Source of the DNA: Nocardioides sp.
GTDB taxonomy: Bacteria > Actinomycetota > Actinomycetes > Propionibacteriales > Nocardioidaceae
Length of the DNA stretch: 33,664 bases
Assembly: GCF_025964975.1 (NCBI RefSeq)
Contig: NZ_JAOPXV010000023.1
Location: forward strand, 1-33,664
Direction: 5' to 3'
Positions 8,691 through 16,676 of the stretch are shown one piece after another; positions within the stretch are counted from its first letter, which is position 1; each line of letters begins with the position of its first letter. The notes beneath the pieces are model-generated. The model ran no database searches and was not told the origin of the DNA. It worked only from the letters and a program-made list of their open reading frames with translations. Both the position numbers and the translations under genes were made by a program.

Positions 8691-8966
8691 TCAGCCGCCC
8701 GCGACCGCCGGGATCACCGAGATCTGGGTGCCGTCCGGGGTGGGCGTGTCGAGATTGTCCAGGAACCGCACGTCGTCGTTGCCGACGTAGACGTTGACGA
8801 AGCGCCGCAAGTTGCCCGCCTCGTCGAGCACCCGGCCCTTGATGCCGGAGTAGCTCGCGTCCAGGTCGTCGAGCACGGCCGCGAGGTTGTCGCCCTGGGC
8901 ACTGACCTCGGACTCGCCGTTGGTGTAGGTGCGCAGGATGGTCGGGATTCGGACCGAGACGGCCAT
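8691..8966 (-). CDS. MoaD/ThiS-family sulfur carrier protein, probable MetO-type
   Basis: 91 aa ubiquitin-fold sulfur carrier. It starts MAVSVRIPTILRTYTNGESE, has FVNVYVGNDDVRFLDNLDTP in the middle, and ends in VIPAVAGG: the exposed C-terminal Gly-Gly that is adenylated and turned into a thiocarboxylate. It resembles CysO of Mycobacterium, but no cysM or mec gene is beside it. Instead it follows a threonine-synthase-family gene by 24 bp, with Shine-Dalgarno AGGAG 6 nt before the ATG. In Streptomyces a carrier in this position (MetO) supplies sulfur to MetM for homocysteine. A SAM-I riboswitch at the head of the operon supports that role. The activating E1-like enzyme (MoeZ-type) must be encoded elsewhere. 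Confidence 0.88.
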   Translation of the reverse strand: MAVSVRIPTILRTYTNGESEVSAQGDNLAAVLDDLDASYSGIKGRVLDEAGNLRRFVNVYVGNDDVRFLDNLDTPTPDGTQISVIPAVAGG

Positions 8967-8990
8967 GGAGGTCTCCTAGAGAGAAGGTGG

Positions 8991-10262
8991 CTAGACGAGG
9001 TTGGCGGCGGTGAAGGCAGAGTAGGTCGGCTCGATGGTCGCGGCGGCGCTCACCCGGTCGGAGACGGCATCGAGGGTCTTGAGGCCGTGGCCGGTGTTGA
9101 TCACGACCGTCTCGAGGGTGGTGTCGAGCTGACCCGTCTCGACGAGCTTCTTCAGCACGCCCACGGTGGTGCCGCCCGCGGTCTCGGTGAAGATGCCTTC
9201 GGTGCGTGCCAGCAGCACGATCGCGGCGCGTACCTCGTCGTCGCTGATGTCCTCCACCGCACCGCCGGTGCGGCGGCAGACATCGAGGACGTAGATCCCG
9301 TCGGCGGGGTTGCCGATGGCCAGGCTCTTGGCGATGGTGTCGGGCTTGACCGGACGGATGGCGTCGGTGGCGGCCTTGTACGCGACGCTGACCGGGGAGC
9401 AACCGGTGGCCTGGGCGCCGTACACCCGGTAGGGCTTGTCCTCGACGAGCCCGAGCTTGATGAGCTCCTGGAACGACTTGTCGACCTTCGTCAGCTGCGA
9501 GCCAGAGGCCACCGGGATGACGATCTGGTCGGGCAGGCGCCAGCCGAGCTGCTCGGCGATCTCGTAGCCGAGGGTCTTGGATCCCTCGGCGTAGAAGGGA
9601 CGCACGTTGACGTTGACGAACGCCCAGCCCTCCTCCTCGCCGGCGATCTCCGAGGCGAGCTTGTTGACGTCGTCGTAGTTGCCGTTGACGGCGACGAGCC
9701 GGTCGGTGAAGACGGCCGAGTTGACCTGCTTGGGCTGCTCGAGGTTGCTCGGGATGAAGACCACGGTCTTGATCCCGGCTCGCGCCCCCGCCGCGGCGAC
9801 CGCGTTGGCGAGGTTGCCCGTGGAGGGGCAGGCGAAGACCTTGGCCCCGAGCTCGCGGGCTGCACTGAGGGCGCAGGCCACGACCCGGTCCTTGAACGAG
9901 TTGGTCGGGTTGGTGGAGTCGTCCTTGACCCAGAGGTTGTCGATGCCCAGCTCGCGCCCGAGGTTGTCCGCCTTGAGCAGGCGGGTGAAGCCCGGCTCCA
10001 TGTTGGGACTCTGCTCGATGTCGCTCGGGACGGGCAGCAGAGCCTTGTAGCGCCAGATGTTGGCCGGACCTGCCGCGATCTCCTCGCGGGTCACGTGCGG
10101 GAAGTTGTAGGCGACCTCCAGCGGACCGAAGCACTCCGGACACGCGTAGTGCGGACCGAGGTCGACCTCGTGGCTGCACTCGCGGCACACCAGGACGCGG
10201 GCATTGCCGAAGGCTCCAGCGCGGAACGTCTTCGAGGGGGCGGTTTCTGCAACGACAGACAT
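8991..10262 (-). CDS. thrC: Threonine-synthase-family PLP enzyme, probably a MetM-type homocysteine synthase
   Basis: 423 aa fold-type II PLP enzyme. It has an N-terminal zinc ribbon (Cys26, Cys29, Cys41, Cys44), the PLP lysine K124 in TNPTNSFKDR, and the glycine-rich phosphate loop in CPSTGNLANAVAAAGARAG. By homology it would be annotated threonine synthase, which converts O-phosphohomoserine to threonine. Two context facts argue for another product: the leader is a SAM-I riboswitch, which normally controls methionine/cysteine genes, and the next gene is a sulfur carrier. This matches the MetM/MetO route, in which a ThrC homologue uses thiocarboxylated carrier and O-phosphohomoserine to make homocysteine. 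No hom or thrB gene is nearby. Strong Shine-Dalgarno AGGAGG at 10276-10271. The family is certain; the MetM assignment is inference. Confidence 0.9.
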   Translation of the reverse strand: MSVVAETAPSKTFRAGAFGNARVLVCRECSHEVDLGPHYACPECFGPLEVAYNFPHVTREEIAAGPANIWRYKALLPVPSDIEQSPNMEPGFTRLLKADNLGRELGIDNLWVKDDSTNPTNSFKDRVVACALSAARELGAKVFACPSTGNLANAVAAAGARAGIKTVVFIPSNLEQPKQVNSAVFTDRLVAVNGNYDDVNKLASEIAGEEEGWAFVNVNVRPFYAEGSKTLGYEIAEQLGWRLPDQIVIPVASGSQLTKVDKSFQELIKLGLVEDKPYRVYGAQATGCSPVSVAYKAATDAIRPVKPDTIAKSLAIGNPADGIYVLDVCRRTGGAVEDISDDEVRAAIVLLARTEGIFTETAGGTTVGVLKKLVETGQLDTTLETVVINTGHGLKTLDAVSDRVSAAATIEPTYSAFTAANLV

Positions 10263-10277
10263 GACGAAGTCCTCCTT

Positions 10278-10407
10278 CTCATCGACCCCGGGCGACTTTC
10301 GCGCCGGGACGGAATTGGCACCGTTTCCGCGACTGCCGCAGGCGACAGGAGGTTCGTGGCGGTTGCCGGGACTTCGTCGGGCCGTTCCCTCAGTCCCTCG
10401 TGATGAG
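10278..10407 (-). ncRNA. SAM-I (S-box) riboswitch
   Basis: Read on the minus strand from 10407, the leader has every S-box landmark in order: P1 CTCATC, ACGAGGGACT, the kink-turn segment TGAGGGAACGGCCCGACGA, P2 closing AGTCCC, CGGCAACC, a P3 arm, GGTGCCAATTCC (10322-10311), a P4 arm and P1 closing GATGAG (10283-10278). P2 pairs GGGACT with AGTCCC. SAM binding should switch off the operon. No Rho-independent terminator follows; the Shine-Dalgarno AGGAGG (10276-10271) begins right after P1, so control is probably at translation initiation. The segment CCTCCT inside the P3 arm (10352-10347) is complementary to that Shine-Dalgarno. Confidence 0.95.
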
Positions 10408-10470
10408 GCCTTCAGAGTAGACAGGCCGTCTCAGCATGTGCACATCGTGTCCACATGCTGGCGGAGGGGT

Positions 10471-11319
10471 TCAGGCCCGCTGGACCTCGCCGGCATCGAC
10501 GATGAGCTGCCGCAGCAGCTCGAGCACGCCGTCGGGACCGGGCACGGTCACGTCGGCAAGCGGCATGAGGGCGGACTCCTCGTCGGAGGCCGCGTAGACC
10601 AGCAGCGTGGCGATTCCCCGGTCCCTCAGCGCAGCAACGGCCTCGAACGCCTCGACGTCGCCGAGGTCGTCACCTGCGTAGAGGAAACCGCCTGCCGCCT
10701 GTTCCTTGACCAGGGTCTCCACGGCGTGGCCCTTGTGCTGACCGGGGGCCCGCACCTCGATCACGTTGCGTCCCGGCTCGACGACCAGGCCGTGCGTCTG
10801 GGCCAGCTCGGTGATCGGGGGCAGCAGTCGCTCGTAGGCCGCCGCGGGGTCCTCGAGACGACGCGTGTGTACGGCGACCGCCAGCCCCTTCTCCTCGACG
10901 AACGCATCGGCGGCGTCACTGCGCCGCAACAGTGCCGGAAGCTCGCGGCCGAAGCTGGCCAACCCGTGCGGCGGGCGGGGAGACACCACCCGCCGGTTCG
11001 TGGACGACCAGCGCTCGTTGCCGTACTGCCCGAAGATGAAGAGCTCCTTGCCGTGCTGGCCGATCGCGTCGCCCACCTCGTCGAGCCCTCCCAGGGCGAG
11101 CGCCTGACGAGCCGGACGACCCGTGACCACTGCGACCGCGCGCACGACGTCACTCAGGTCGACCAGGACCTGGGGCGCCGAGGTGTGGATGTGCGCCTGG
11201 GCCGGGTCCTCGACGATGGGCGACAGGACGCCGTCGAAGTCCAGCCCGACGACCACTTCGCCGACGCGTGCGACGAGGTCGGCATATCGCTGCTCGGCTT
11301 CCGGGGAGGTGAACTCCAT
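10471..11319 (-). CDS. otsB: Trehalose-6-phosphate phosphatase OtsB
   Basis: 282 aa from the ATG at 11319 (a TTG at 11331 would add four residues). HAD-superfamily phosphatase: motif I is VVGLDFDGVLSPI with the nucleophile Asp27 and acid Asp29. Motif II is VVTGR, and the metal-binding GDDLGDVEAFEAV near residue 215 is the fourth motif, as in OtsB. It removes phosphate from trehalose-6-phosphate to give trehalose, a compatible solute and cell-envelope precursor. The synthase gene otsA lies 1 kb away on the opposite strand, with two small unrelated genes between them. No strong Shine-Dalgarno is seen at either start. Confidence 0.92.
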   Translation of the reverse strand: MEFTSPEAEQRYADLVARVGEVVVGLDFDGVLSPIVEDPAQAHIHTSAPQVLVDLSDVVRAVAVVTGRPARQALALGGLDEVGDAIGQHGKELFIFGQYGNERWSSTNRRVVSPRPPHGLASFGRELPALLRRSDAADAFVEEKGLAVAVHTRRLEDPAAAYERLLPPITELAQTHGLVVEPGRNVIEVRAPGQHKGHAVETLVKEQAAGGFLYAGDDLGDVEAFEAVAALRDRGIATLLVYAASDEESALMPLADVTVPGPDGVLELLRQLIVDAGEVQRA

Positions 11320-11356
11320 GAGGAGAGCCAATCACGAGGGCCGGCTCAGGCCTCCA

Positions 11357-11863
11357 TCAGGCGGCGTCGCCCGTCAGCACGATCGTGAGCCGGTCCATCT
11401 TCATCGGTTCGACCGCCAACGCCGTGCGGGTGATGCCGAGGTCAAGCGCCAGCTGCTTCGCAGCGGCCTGCAGTCGCTGGGGGTGGTAGACGGTGGACGC
11501 CGGTATGGCGCCGTACCAGTTGTCCTCGCCCACGACCTGCCAACCGACCTGGGTCGCCTTGGCGGCCGTGGTGGCCGCGAGGCCCTTGATCCCGGAGTTG
11601 TTGTAGACCTCGACGTAGACCTCGCCGCGCTTGACGACCGGCTGTGGCTTGGGCTTCTTGGTCGGCGGGAGCACCGTCGCCTCAGGCGTCTCGACGGGAG
11701 TCGCGGACGCGGTGGTGATCTTGCGCTCGGTCGGCGGTGCGTCGCGGGTGGCGGCGAACGTGAAGCCGGCCATCGCGATCGCGATGACACTGAACATCAC
11801 CAGCGGGGAGGGAAAAGCGGCACCCCGCTCGGAGCGGGAGCGACGTGCGGGTGATGCGGTCAT
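11357..11863 (-). CDS. LytR C-terminal (LytR_C) domain membrane protein
   Basis: 168 aa from the ATG at 11863 (GAGG 6 nt upstream). A basic N-terminus (ASPARRSRSERG) precedes one membrane helix (about residues 18-40). Next comes a Pro/Thr/Lys-rich linker (about 41-77) and a LytR_C domain starting EVYVEVYNNSGIKGLAATT and ending VEPMKMDRLTIVLTGDAA. LytR_C domains are found at the ends of LytR-CpsA-Psr cell-wall ligases or, as here, alone on a membrane anchor; the role is probably cell-envelope associated. It lies between DUF3263 upstream and otsB downstream on the same strand. Confidence 0.85.
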   Translation of the reverse strand: MTASPARRSRSERGAAFPSPLVMFSVIAIAMAGFTFAATRDAPPTERKITTASATPVETPEATVLPPTKKPKPQPVVKRGEVYVEVYNNSGIKGLAATTAAKATQVGWQVVGEDNWYGAIPASTVYHPQRLQAAAKQLALDLGITRTALAVEPMKMDRLTIVLTGDAA

Positions 11864-11901
11864 GGGTGCCTCGCTGGGGGAAGTAGGCGCGAACACGTGG
11901 G

Positions 11902-12198
11902 TCAGACCTCGAACCCGAGGCGGCGAGCCGAGCGCTGACGCTGGCGAGAGGCGCGCAGCCGGCGAAGGCGTCGCACGAGCAGGGGGTCGGCCTCGAGGGC
12001 CTCGGGACGGTCGATGAGGGCGTTGAGCACCTGGTAGTAGCGGGTGGAGCCCATGTCGAACTTCTCGCGGACCGCCTGCTCCTTGGCGCCGGCGAACTTC
12101 CACCAGTGGCGCTCGAACTCGAGGATGTCGCGATCGCGCTGGCTCAGACCGGGGGTGCCGTCACCCTCGGGTGAGACGTATACGTTCGCGGCGTCCAT
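11902..12198 (-). CDS. DUF3263 protein
   Basis: 98 aa, ATG at 12198 with Shine-Dalgarno CAGGAG 7 nt upstream. The core LSQRDRDILEFERHWWKFAG (about residues 18-37) followed by KEQAVREKFDMGSTRYYQVL is the DUF3263 signature, a small actinobacterial helical protein with a helix-turn-helix-like second half (sigma-region-4-like look). The C-terminus is strongly basic (RRLRRLRASRQRQRSARRLG), consistent with nucleic-acid binding. Function is unknown. It is followed on the same strand by the LytR_C gene, a common neighbour pair. Confidence 0.88.
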   Translation of the reverse strand: MDAANVYVSPEGDGTPGLSQRDRDILEFERHWWKFAGAKEQAVREKFDMGSTRYYQVLNALIDRPEALEADPLLVRRLRRLRASRQRQRSARRLGFEV

Positions 12199-12290
12199 GG
12201 CACAGCTCCTGACTGGGGGTTTCCTGCTCCCCCACTGTAGGCGACGAACAACACCCATGTCATTCGCTCCCGGCGAGTCGTCGCCACCTG

Positions 12291-12326
12291 TGGGTGAGTC
12301 GGGCCCCCACCCTCTGGGTGAGTCGG
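12291..12326 (+). repeat. 12-bp direct repeat upstream of otsA
   Basis: TGGGTGAGTCGG occurs at 12291-12302 and again at 12315-12326, a 24-bp period that is a little over two helical turns. It lies just upstream of the otsA -10 box, so it may be a regulator site. Confidence 0.6.
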
Positions 12327-12343
12327 ACACCGAAGCGGCCGGT

Positions 12344-12349
12344 TAGGGT
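12344..12349 (+). promoter_or_regulatory. -10 box TAGGGT for otsA
   Basis: TAGGGT is followed by 6 nt and the otsA GTG. The same bases (AGGGTGGA) could also serve as a poor Shine-Dalgarno, so leaderless and led translation cannot be told apart here. Confidence 0.4.
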
Positions 12350-12355
12350 GGAAAT

Positions 12356-13798
12356 GTGTCTCAACCCCGGCTCGCCGACCTCGTGATCGTTGCCAATCGA
12401 CTGCCGGTGGACCGCGTGACCATGCCCGACGGGGACTCGGACTGGCGTCGGTCCCCCGGCGGCCTCGTCTCCGCCCTGGAGCCGGTGATGCGCGCCCACG
12501 ACGGCGCCTGGATCGGCTGGCCGGGATCGACCGACGACGCCGACCTGGAGCCCTTCGTCGAGGACGGCCTCCAGCTGGTGCCGGTGCACCTGAGCGAGCA
12601 GGAGGTCGAGGAGTTCTACGAAGGCTTCTCGAACGGCACCCTGTGGCCGCTCTACCACGACCTGGTGGCCAAGCCGGGGTTCCACCGGGAGTGGTGGGAC
12701 TCCTACGTCCGGGTCAACCAGCGCTTCGCCGAGCGGGCTGCGGAGGTCTCCGCCGAGGGCGCGACCGTGTGGGTGCAGGACTACCAGCTCCAGCTGGTGC
12801 CACAGATGCTCCGCGAGCTCCGCCCCGACCTGCGGATCGGCTTCTACCTCCACATCCCCTTCCCGCCCGCCGAGCTGTTCAGCCAGCTGCCGTGGCGTCG
12901 ACAGATCCTCGAGGGACTCCTGGGAGCCGACCTGATCGGCTTCCAGCTGCCCGGCGGGGCGGGCAACTTCGTGCGCCTGGTCCGGGGCCGCGTCGGGCAC
13001 AAGACGCACCGAGACCTCGTCTACCTGCCGGACGGCCGCACGGTGAAGGCCTGCGCGTTCCCGATCTCCATCGACGCGGCCGGGTTCATCGAGCTCGCTC
13101 GCACACCTGCGGTCCAGGATCGGGCCAAGGAGATCCGCGAGGCGCTCGGCAACCCGCGCAAGGTCTTCCTCGGCATCGACCGGCTCGACTACACCAAGGG
13201 CATCTACCCCCGACTGCGTGCCTTCGCCGAGCTGATCGCCGACGGCCTGCTCGACGTCGAGGACGTCGTCTTCGTGCAGGTGGCGACACCCTCGCGCGAG
13301 CGGGTCGAGGAATACCGCATCCTGCGCGACGAGATCGACCGGCTGGTCGGCCGGATCAACGGAGACCTCGGCCGGATCGGCCGTCCGGCGATCTCGTACC
13401 TGCACTCGTCCTACCCGCGCGAGGAGATGGCCGCTCTCTATCGCGCCGCGGACATCATGGTCGTGACGCCCTACCGCGACGGCATGAACCTCGTGGCCAA
13501 GGAATACGTCGCCTGTCGCTACGACGACGACGGCGCCCTCGTGCTGTCGGAGTTCGCCGGAGCGGCACACGAGCTGCGCCAGGCCTATCTGGTCAATCCC
13601 TACGACATCAACGGCATGAAGGCCTCGCTCATGGAGGCCTATCACGCGCCGCCCAAGGAGACCACGCGGCGGATGCGCGCCATGCGCAAGCAGGTCGTCG
13701 ACAACGACGTCAGCGCATGGGCCAAGAGCTTCCTCTCCGCGCTCGCCGACATCCGGCCCGAGCACGGCAAGACCGTGCGGCCCGCCCGGGGGGAATGA
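12356..13798 (+). CDS. otsA: Trehalose-6-phosphate synthase OtsA
   Basis: 480 aa GT20 glycosyltransferase making trehalose-6-phosphate from a nucleotide-glucose and glucose-6-phosphate. Motifs run in order: [12 protein letters not shown] at the N-terminus, [13 protein letters not shown] (about residues 25-37), [23 protein letters not shown] (about 138-154), [13 protein letters not shown], and the donor-site DRLDYTKGI (about 276-284) and [14 protein letters not shown] near the end. The GTG at 12356 is used because the homologous region starts at once. Length is normal. With otsB nearby it gives the OtsAB route to trehalose for osmotic stress and envelope use. Its stop is one base from the stop of the convergent FMN protein gene. 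Confidence 0.95.
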   Translation: MSQPRLADLVIVANRLPVDRVTMPDGDSDWRRSPGGLVSALEPVMRAHDGAWIGWPGSTDDADLEPFVEDGLQLVPVHLSEQEVEEFYEGFSNGTLWPLYHDLVAKPGFHREWWDSYVRVNQRFAERAAEVSAEGATVWVQDYQLQLVPQMLRELRPDLRIGFYLHIPFPPAELFSQLPWRRQILEGLLGADLIGFQLPGGAGNFVRLVRGRVGHKTHRDLVYLPDGRTVKACAFPISIDAAGFIELARTPAVQDRAKEIREALGNPRKVFLGIDRLDYTKGIYPRLRAFAELIADGLLDVEDVVFVQVATPSRERVEEYRILRDEIDRLVGRINGDLGRIGRPAISYLHSSYPREEMAALYRAADIMVVTPYRDGMNLVAKEYVACRYDDDGALVLSEFAGAAHELRQAYLVNPYDINGMKASLMEAYHAPPKETTRRMRAMRKQVVDNDVSAWAKSFLSALADIRPEHGKTVRPARGE

Positions 13799-13799
13799 C

Positions 13800-15338
13800 T
13801 CAGCCGGGGTGGTGGGCGTGGGTGCCAGCCATGATCGCGGTGATCTCAGCTGCGAGCTCCGGGCCCACCGTGCCCCAGTTGCGCCCGTAGCCGTAGACCT
13901 CGCGCATGGGCTGGGACGACTGCAGCCCGTCGATGAGGTCGATGTCGTCGGCCGTGATCAGGGCGGGATGAGCGACTCCCACGGCCTCGGAGACCTTGAG
14001 CAGGTCGCGGCGCAGGGTCTTGACGTAGTTGGCCACGCGTACCGACTTCGACGCTGGGTCGAGGCCGTGCATGAGCCAGGGCTGCTGGGTGGCCACCCCG
14101 GTCGGGCACTCGTCGGTATGGCACTTCTGGGCCTGGATGCAGCCGATGGCCAACATCGCCTCCCGGCCGACGTTGACCATGTCGCAGCCGAGGGCGAAGG
14201 CGACCAGGGCGTTGTCGGGCAGCCCGAGCTTGCCCGCGCCGATGAAGGTGATGTCGTCGGTGAGCCCAGCCTCGGCGAAGCGCTTGTAGACCTTGGAGAA
14301 CCCCACTCGAAACGGGAAGGACACCGAATCGGCGAACACCAGAGGCGCTGCGCCGGTGCCACCCTCGCCGCCGTCGATGTTGATGAAGTCGAGCATCCGC
14401 TCCGGGCTCATGGCCGCGATGAGGTCGTCCCAGAAGTCCATGTTGCCGACGGCGCTCTTGATGCCGACGGGCAGACCCGTGGCGTCGGCGACCATCTCGA
14501 CGAAGTCCAGCATCGAGTCGACGTCGTGGAAGACCTTGTGCCGGCTCGGTGACGCGCAGTCGACCCCAGCGGGGATCCCGCGGATCTCGGCGATCTCCTC
14601 GGTGACCTTGACCCCGGGCAGCATGCCGCCCAGGCCGGGCTTGGCGCCCTGGGAGAGCTTGATCTCGATCATCCGGATGGGCGCTCCTGCGCACAGGTCC
14701 ACCAGGCGTTGGAGGTCGAAGACCCCATCGGCATCGCGGCAGCCGAAATAGGCCGTGCCGATCTGGAAGACGAGGTCACCGCCCTGGCGGTGGTACGGCG
14801 ACAACGCACCCTCGCCGGTGTTCTGCATGCAGCCCGCGAGCGCGGCGCCCTTGTTCAGCGCCTCGATGGCGTTGCTGCTCAGCGAGCCGTAGCTCATCCC
14901 CGAGATGTTGACGATGGACTCCGGTCGGAACGCCTTGGCGCGTCGCCGCGGCCCGCCGATGACCTTGACGCACGGGAGGGGGGTCTCCTCGCCGGTGTGG
15001 GCGTGGGTGGAAGGGGCGACGTCGGAGAACGTGCGCTGCTTGATGATCGGATAGCCGGTGTGGCCCTCGAGGTCGTTGTCGGTGCCGAAGCCGAAGTAGT
15101 TGTTCTGCAGCTTCGAGCTCGCGTAGACCCAGCGCCGCTGGTCGCGGCTGAAGGGTCGTTCCTCGTCGTTGCCGGTGACGATGTACTGCCGCAGCTCGGG
15201 GCCGATGGTCTCGAGCATGTAGCGCAGGTTGGCGATGACCGGGAAGTTGCGCTTGAGGGCGTGTTCCTTCTGCGTAAGGTCTCGCACGGCCACCGCACCG
15301 ACAGCTGCCGCACCCAGGGCGGCGAGAGTCTTCATCAT
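13800..15338 (-). CDS. FMN-binding glutamate-synthase-family protein
   Basis: 512 aa. A hydrophobic N-terminus (MKTLAALGAAAVGAVAV) is followed by a GltS-like TIM barrel. NISGMSYGSLSSNAIEALNKG and IKLSQGAKPGLGG are the conserved substrate/FMN face, NIDGGEGGTGAAPL binds FMN phosphate, and CIQAQKCHTDECPTG carries the cysteines of the 3Fe-4S cluster. This is the core synthase domain of glutamate synthase without the glutaminase domain. Such stand-alone proteins are widespread, and their true substrate is often unknown, so glutamate synthesis should not be assumed. On the minus strand, TAGACA lies 6 nt before the ATG pair, a weak leaderless -10. It ends one base from otsA. Confidence 0.9.
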   Translation of the reverse strand: MMKTLAALGAAAVGAVAVRDLTQKEHALKRNFPVIANLRYMLETIGPELRQYIVTGNDEERPFSRDQRRWVYASSKLQNNYFGFGTDNDLEGHTGYPIIKQRTFSDVAPSTHAHTGEETPLPCVKVIGGPRRRAKAFRPESIVNISGMSYGSLSSNAIEALNKGAALAGCMQNTGEGALSPYHRQGGDLVFQIGTAYFGCRDADGVFDLQRLVDLCAGAPIRMIEIKLSQGAKPGLGGMLPGVKVTEEIAEIRGIPAGVDCASPSRHKVFHDVDSMLDFVEMVADATGLPVGIKSAVGNMDFWDDLIAAMSPERMLDFINIDGGEGGTGAAPLVFADSVSFPFRVGFSKVYKRFAEAGLTDDITFIGAGKLGLPDNALVAFALGCDMVNVGREAMLAIGCIQAQKCHTDECPTGVATQQPWLMHGLDPASKSVRVANYVKTLRRDLLKVSEAVGVAHPALITADDIDLIDGLQSSQPMREVYGYGRNWGTVGPELAAEITAIMAGTHAHHPG

Positions 15339-15398
15339 GTGTTCTGTCTAGTCCTGCCGTCACGCTTGGGCAACATCCCCGGGGCGAGGGACCCGGCG

Positions 15399-15404
15399 TA
15401 TCTT
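15399..15404 (+). promoter_or_regulatory. -10 box TATCTT before the hydrolase operon
   Basis: TATCTT is followed by 8 nt and the ATG at 15413, with no Shine-Dalgarno between. It probably drives the four-gene run to 20160. Confidence 0.4.
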
Positions 15405-15412
15405 CTGAGCCC

Positions 15413-16675
15413 ATGGACCTCCTCCCGCCCAAACCCGACCAGCTGGTCTCGGCTGCGACCAACGTCGCCCACAAGCTGCTATACGGGGGACTGGCGGACC
15501 TGCGGCCGATGCCGCGGACCCTGATCGACGACGGGGAGCTGCGGGAGGTCTACCACTACCGGCCGGCAGCGCGCGTGGTCGAGTCGGGCGATCCGATCCT
15601 GCTCGTGACGCCGCTGGCCGCCCCCGCCCTGTGCTTCGACCTGCGCCGCGGCTGCTCGCTGGTCGAGCACTTCGTCACCCGCGGTCGACGGACCTACCTC
15701 GTCGAGTACGGCCAGGTGTCCTTTCGCAACCGCGGGCTGGGCATGGAGCACTGGGTCGACGAGGTCCTGCCCGCCGCGATCAACGCCGTCTCCGGGCATG
15801 CCGGCGGCCGTCCGGTGCACGTGATCGGGTGGAGCCTGGGGGGCATCTTCACGATGCTCACCGCCGCCGACCAACCGACGCTGCCGATCGCTTCGCTGAC
15901 GGTGGTCGGCTCGCCCGTCGACGTACGCAAGGTGCCTCTGGTCGCTCCGATGCGGCCGCTGCTCAACCTCACCGAGGGCCGCGGTGGCATCACTCGCGCC
16001 TACCAGGCGCTCGGCGGGGTGCCGACGCCGCTCGTGAAGTGGGCCTTCCAGCTCGCCAGCGTACAGAAGATGCTCACCAAGCCGCTCGCCGTGGCGACCC
16101 ACCTGGACGACGCCGACTACCTCGCCCAGCTCGAGGCCGTGGACCGCTTCATGGCCAACATGATCGCCTACCCCGGCCGCAGCTTCGGTCAGCTCTACCA
16201 CCGCATGATCAAGGGCAACGCACTCGTCGAGGGGTCCATGCCGTTCGATGACCGCACCATCGAGCTCGCCGACATCAAGGCGCCCGTGCTCGTGTTCGGC
16301 GGGGCCACCGATGGGATCGCCCCGATCAAGGCGGTCAAGGCGGTCGTGCCCCTCCTGACCGGCTCGAGGGAGGTGCGTTTCGAGATCGTGCCGGGGGGTC
16401 ACCTCGGGATGCTGACCGGCAGGGCAGCGCGCGACTCGACGTGGCGGGTGATGGACGAGTGGATCGAGAAGTGGTCGAGCACCAGTCCCGCGCCGTCCGC
16501 GAAGAAGACGACTGCCAAGAAGACCACGACGAAGAAGGCGGCACCCAAGAAGACGACTGCCAAGAGGTCCACCGCGAAGAAGTCGCCTGCGAAGAAGGCG
16601 GCGGCGCCCGAGTCCATCGGGGCCAACCCGGTGCGGCGCTACGGCTCGGCCGGGTCCCGATCGCTCAGGTCCTGA
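15413..16675 (+). CDS. Alpha/beta hydrolase (PhaC-like) with lysine-rich histone-H1-like tail
   Basis: 420 aa. The catalytic domain is an alpha/beta hydrolase related to PHA synthase/PhaC-like proteins: DPILLVTPLAAPALCFDLR, the nucleophile elbow HVIGWSLGG with Ser141, Asp300 in VFGGATDGIAP and His330 in VPGGHLGML. True PHA synthases have a Cys in this elbow; Ser here suggests an esterase or acyltransferase. Residues about 362-405 are a low-complexity tail of repeated KKTTAKK / KKAAPKK units, like histone H1 or mycobacterial HupB tails, then a short Arg-rich end. Such a tail could bind DNA, polyphosphate or another polyanion. The next gene begins one base after the stop, so it heads an operon. 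Confidence 0.85.
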   Translation: MDLLPPKPDQLVSAATNVAHKLLYGGLADLRPMPRTLIDDGELREVYHYRPAARVVESGDPILLVTPLAAPALCFDLRRGCSLVEHFVTRGRRTYLVEYGQVSFRNRGLGMEHWVDEVLPAAINAVSGHAGGRPVHVIGWSLGGIFTMLTAADQPTLPIASLTVVGSPVDVRKVPLVAPMRPLLNLTEGRGGITRAYQALGGVPTPLVKWAFQLASVQKMLTKPLAVATHLDDADYLAQLEAVDRFMANMIAYPGRSFGQLYHRMIKGNALVEGSMPFDDRTIELADIKAPVLVFGGATDGIAPIKAVKAVVPLLTGSREVRFEIVPGGHLGMLTGRAARDSTWRVMDEWIEKWSSTSPAPSAKKTTAKKTTTKKAAPKKTTAKRSTAKKSPAKKAAAPESIGANPVRRYGSAGSRSLRS

Positions 16676-16676
16676 C

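Noticed and set aside
8298..10403. A 701-codon open frame on the plus strand opposite the thrC-like operon
   Set aside because: It runs through the riboswitch and three supported genes, and has composition typical of an antisense shadow.
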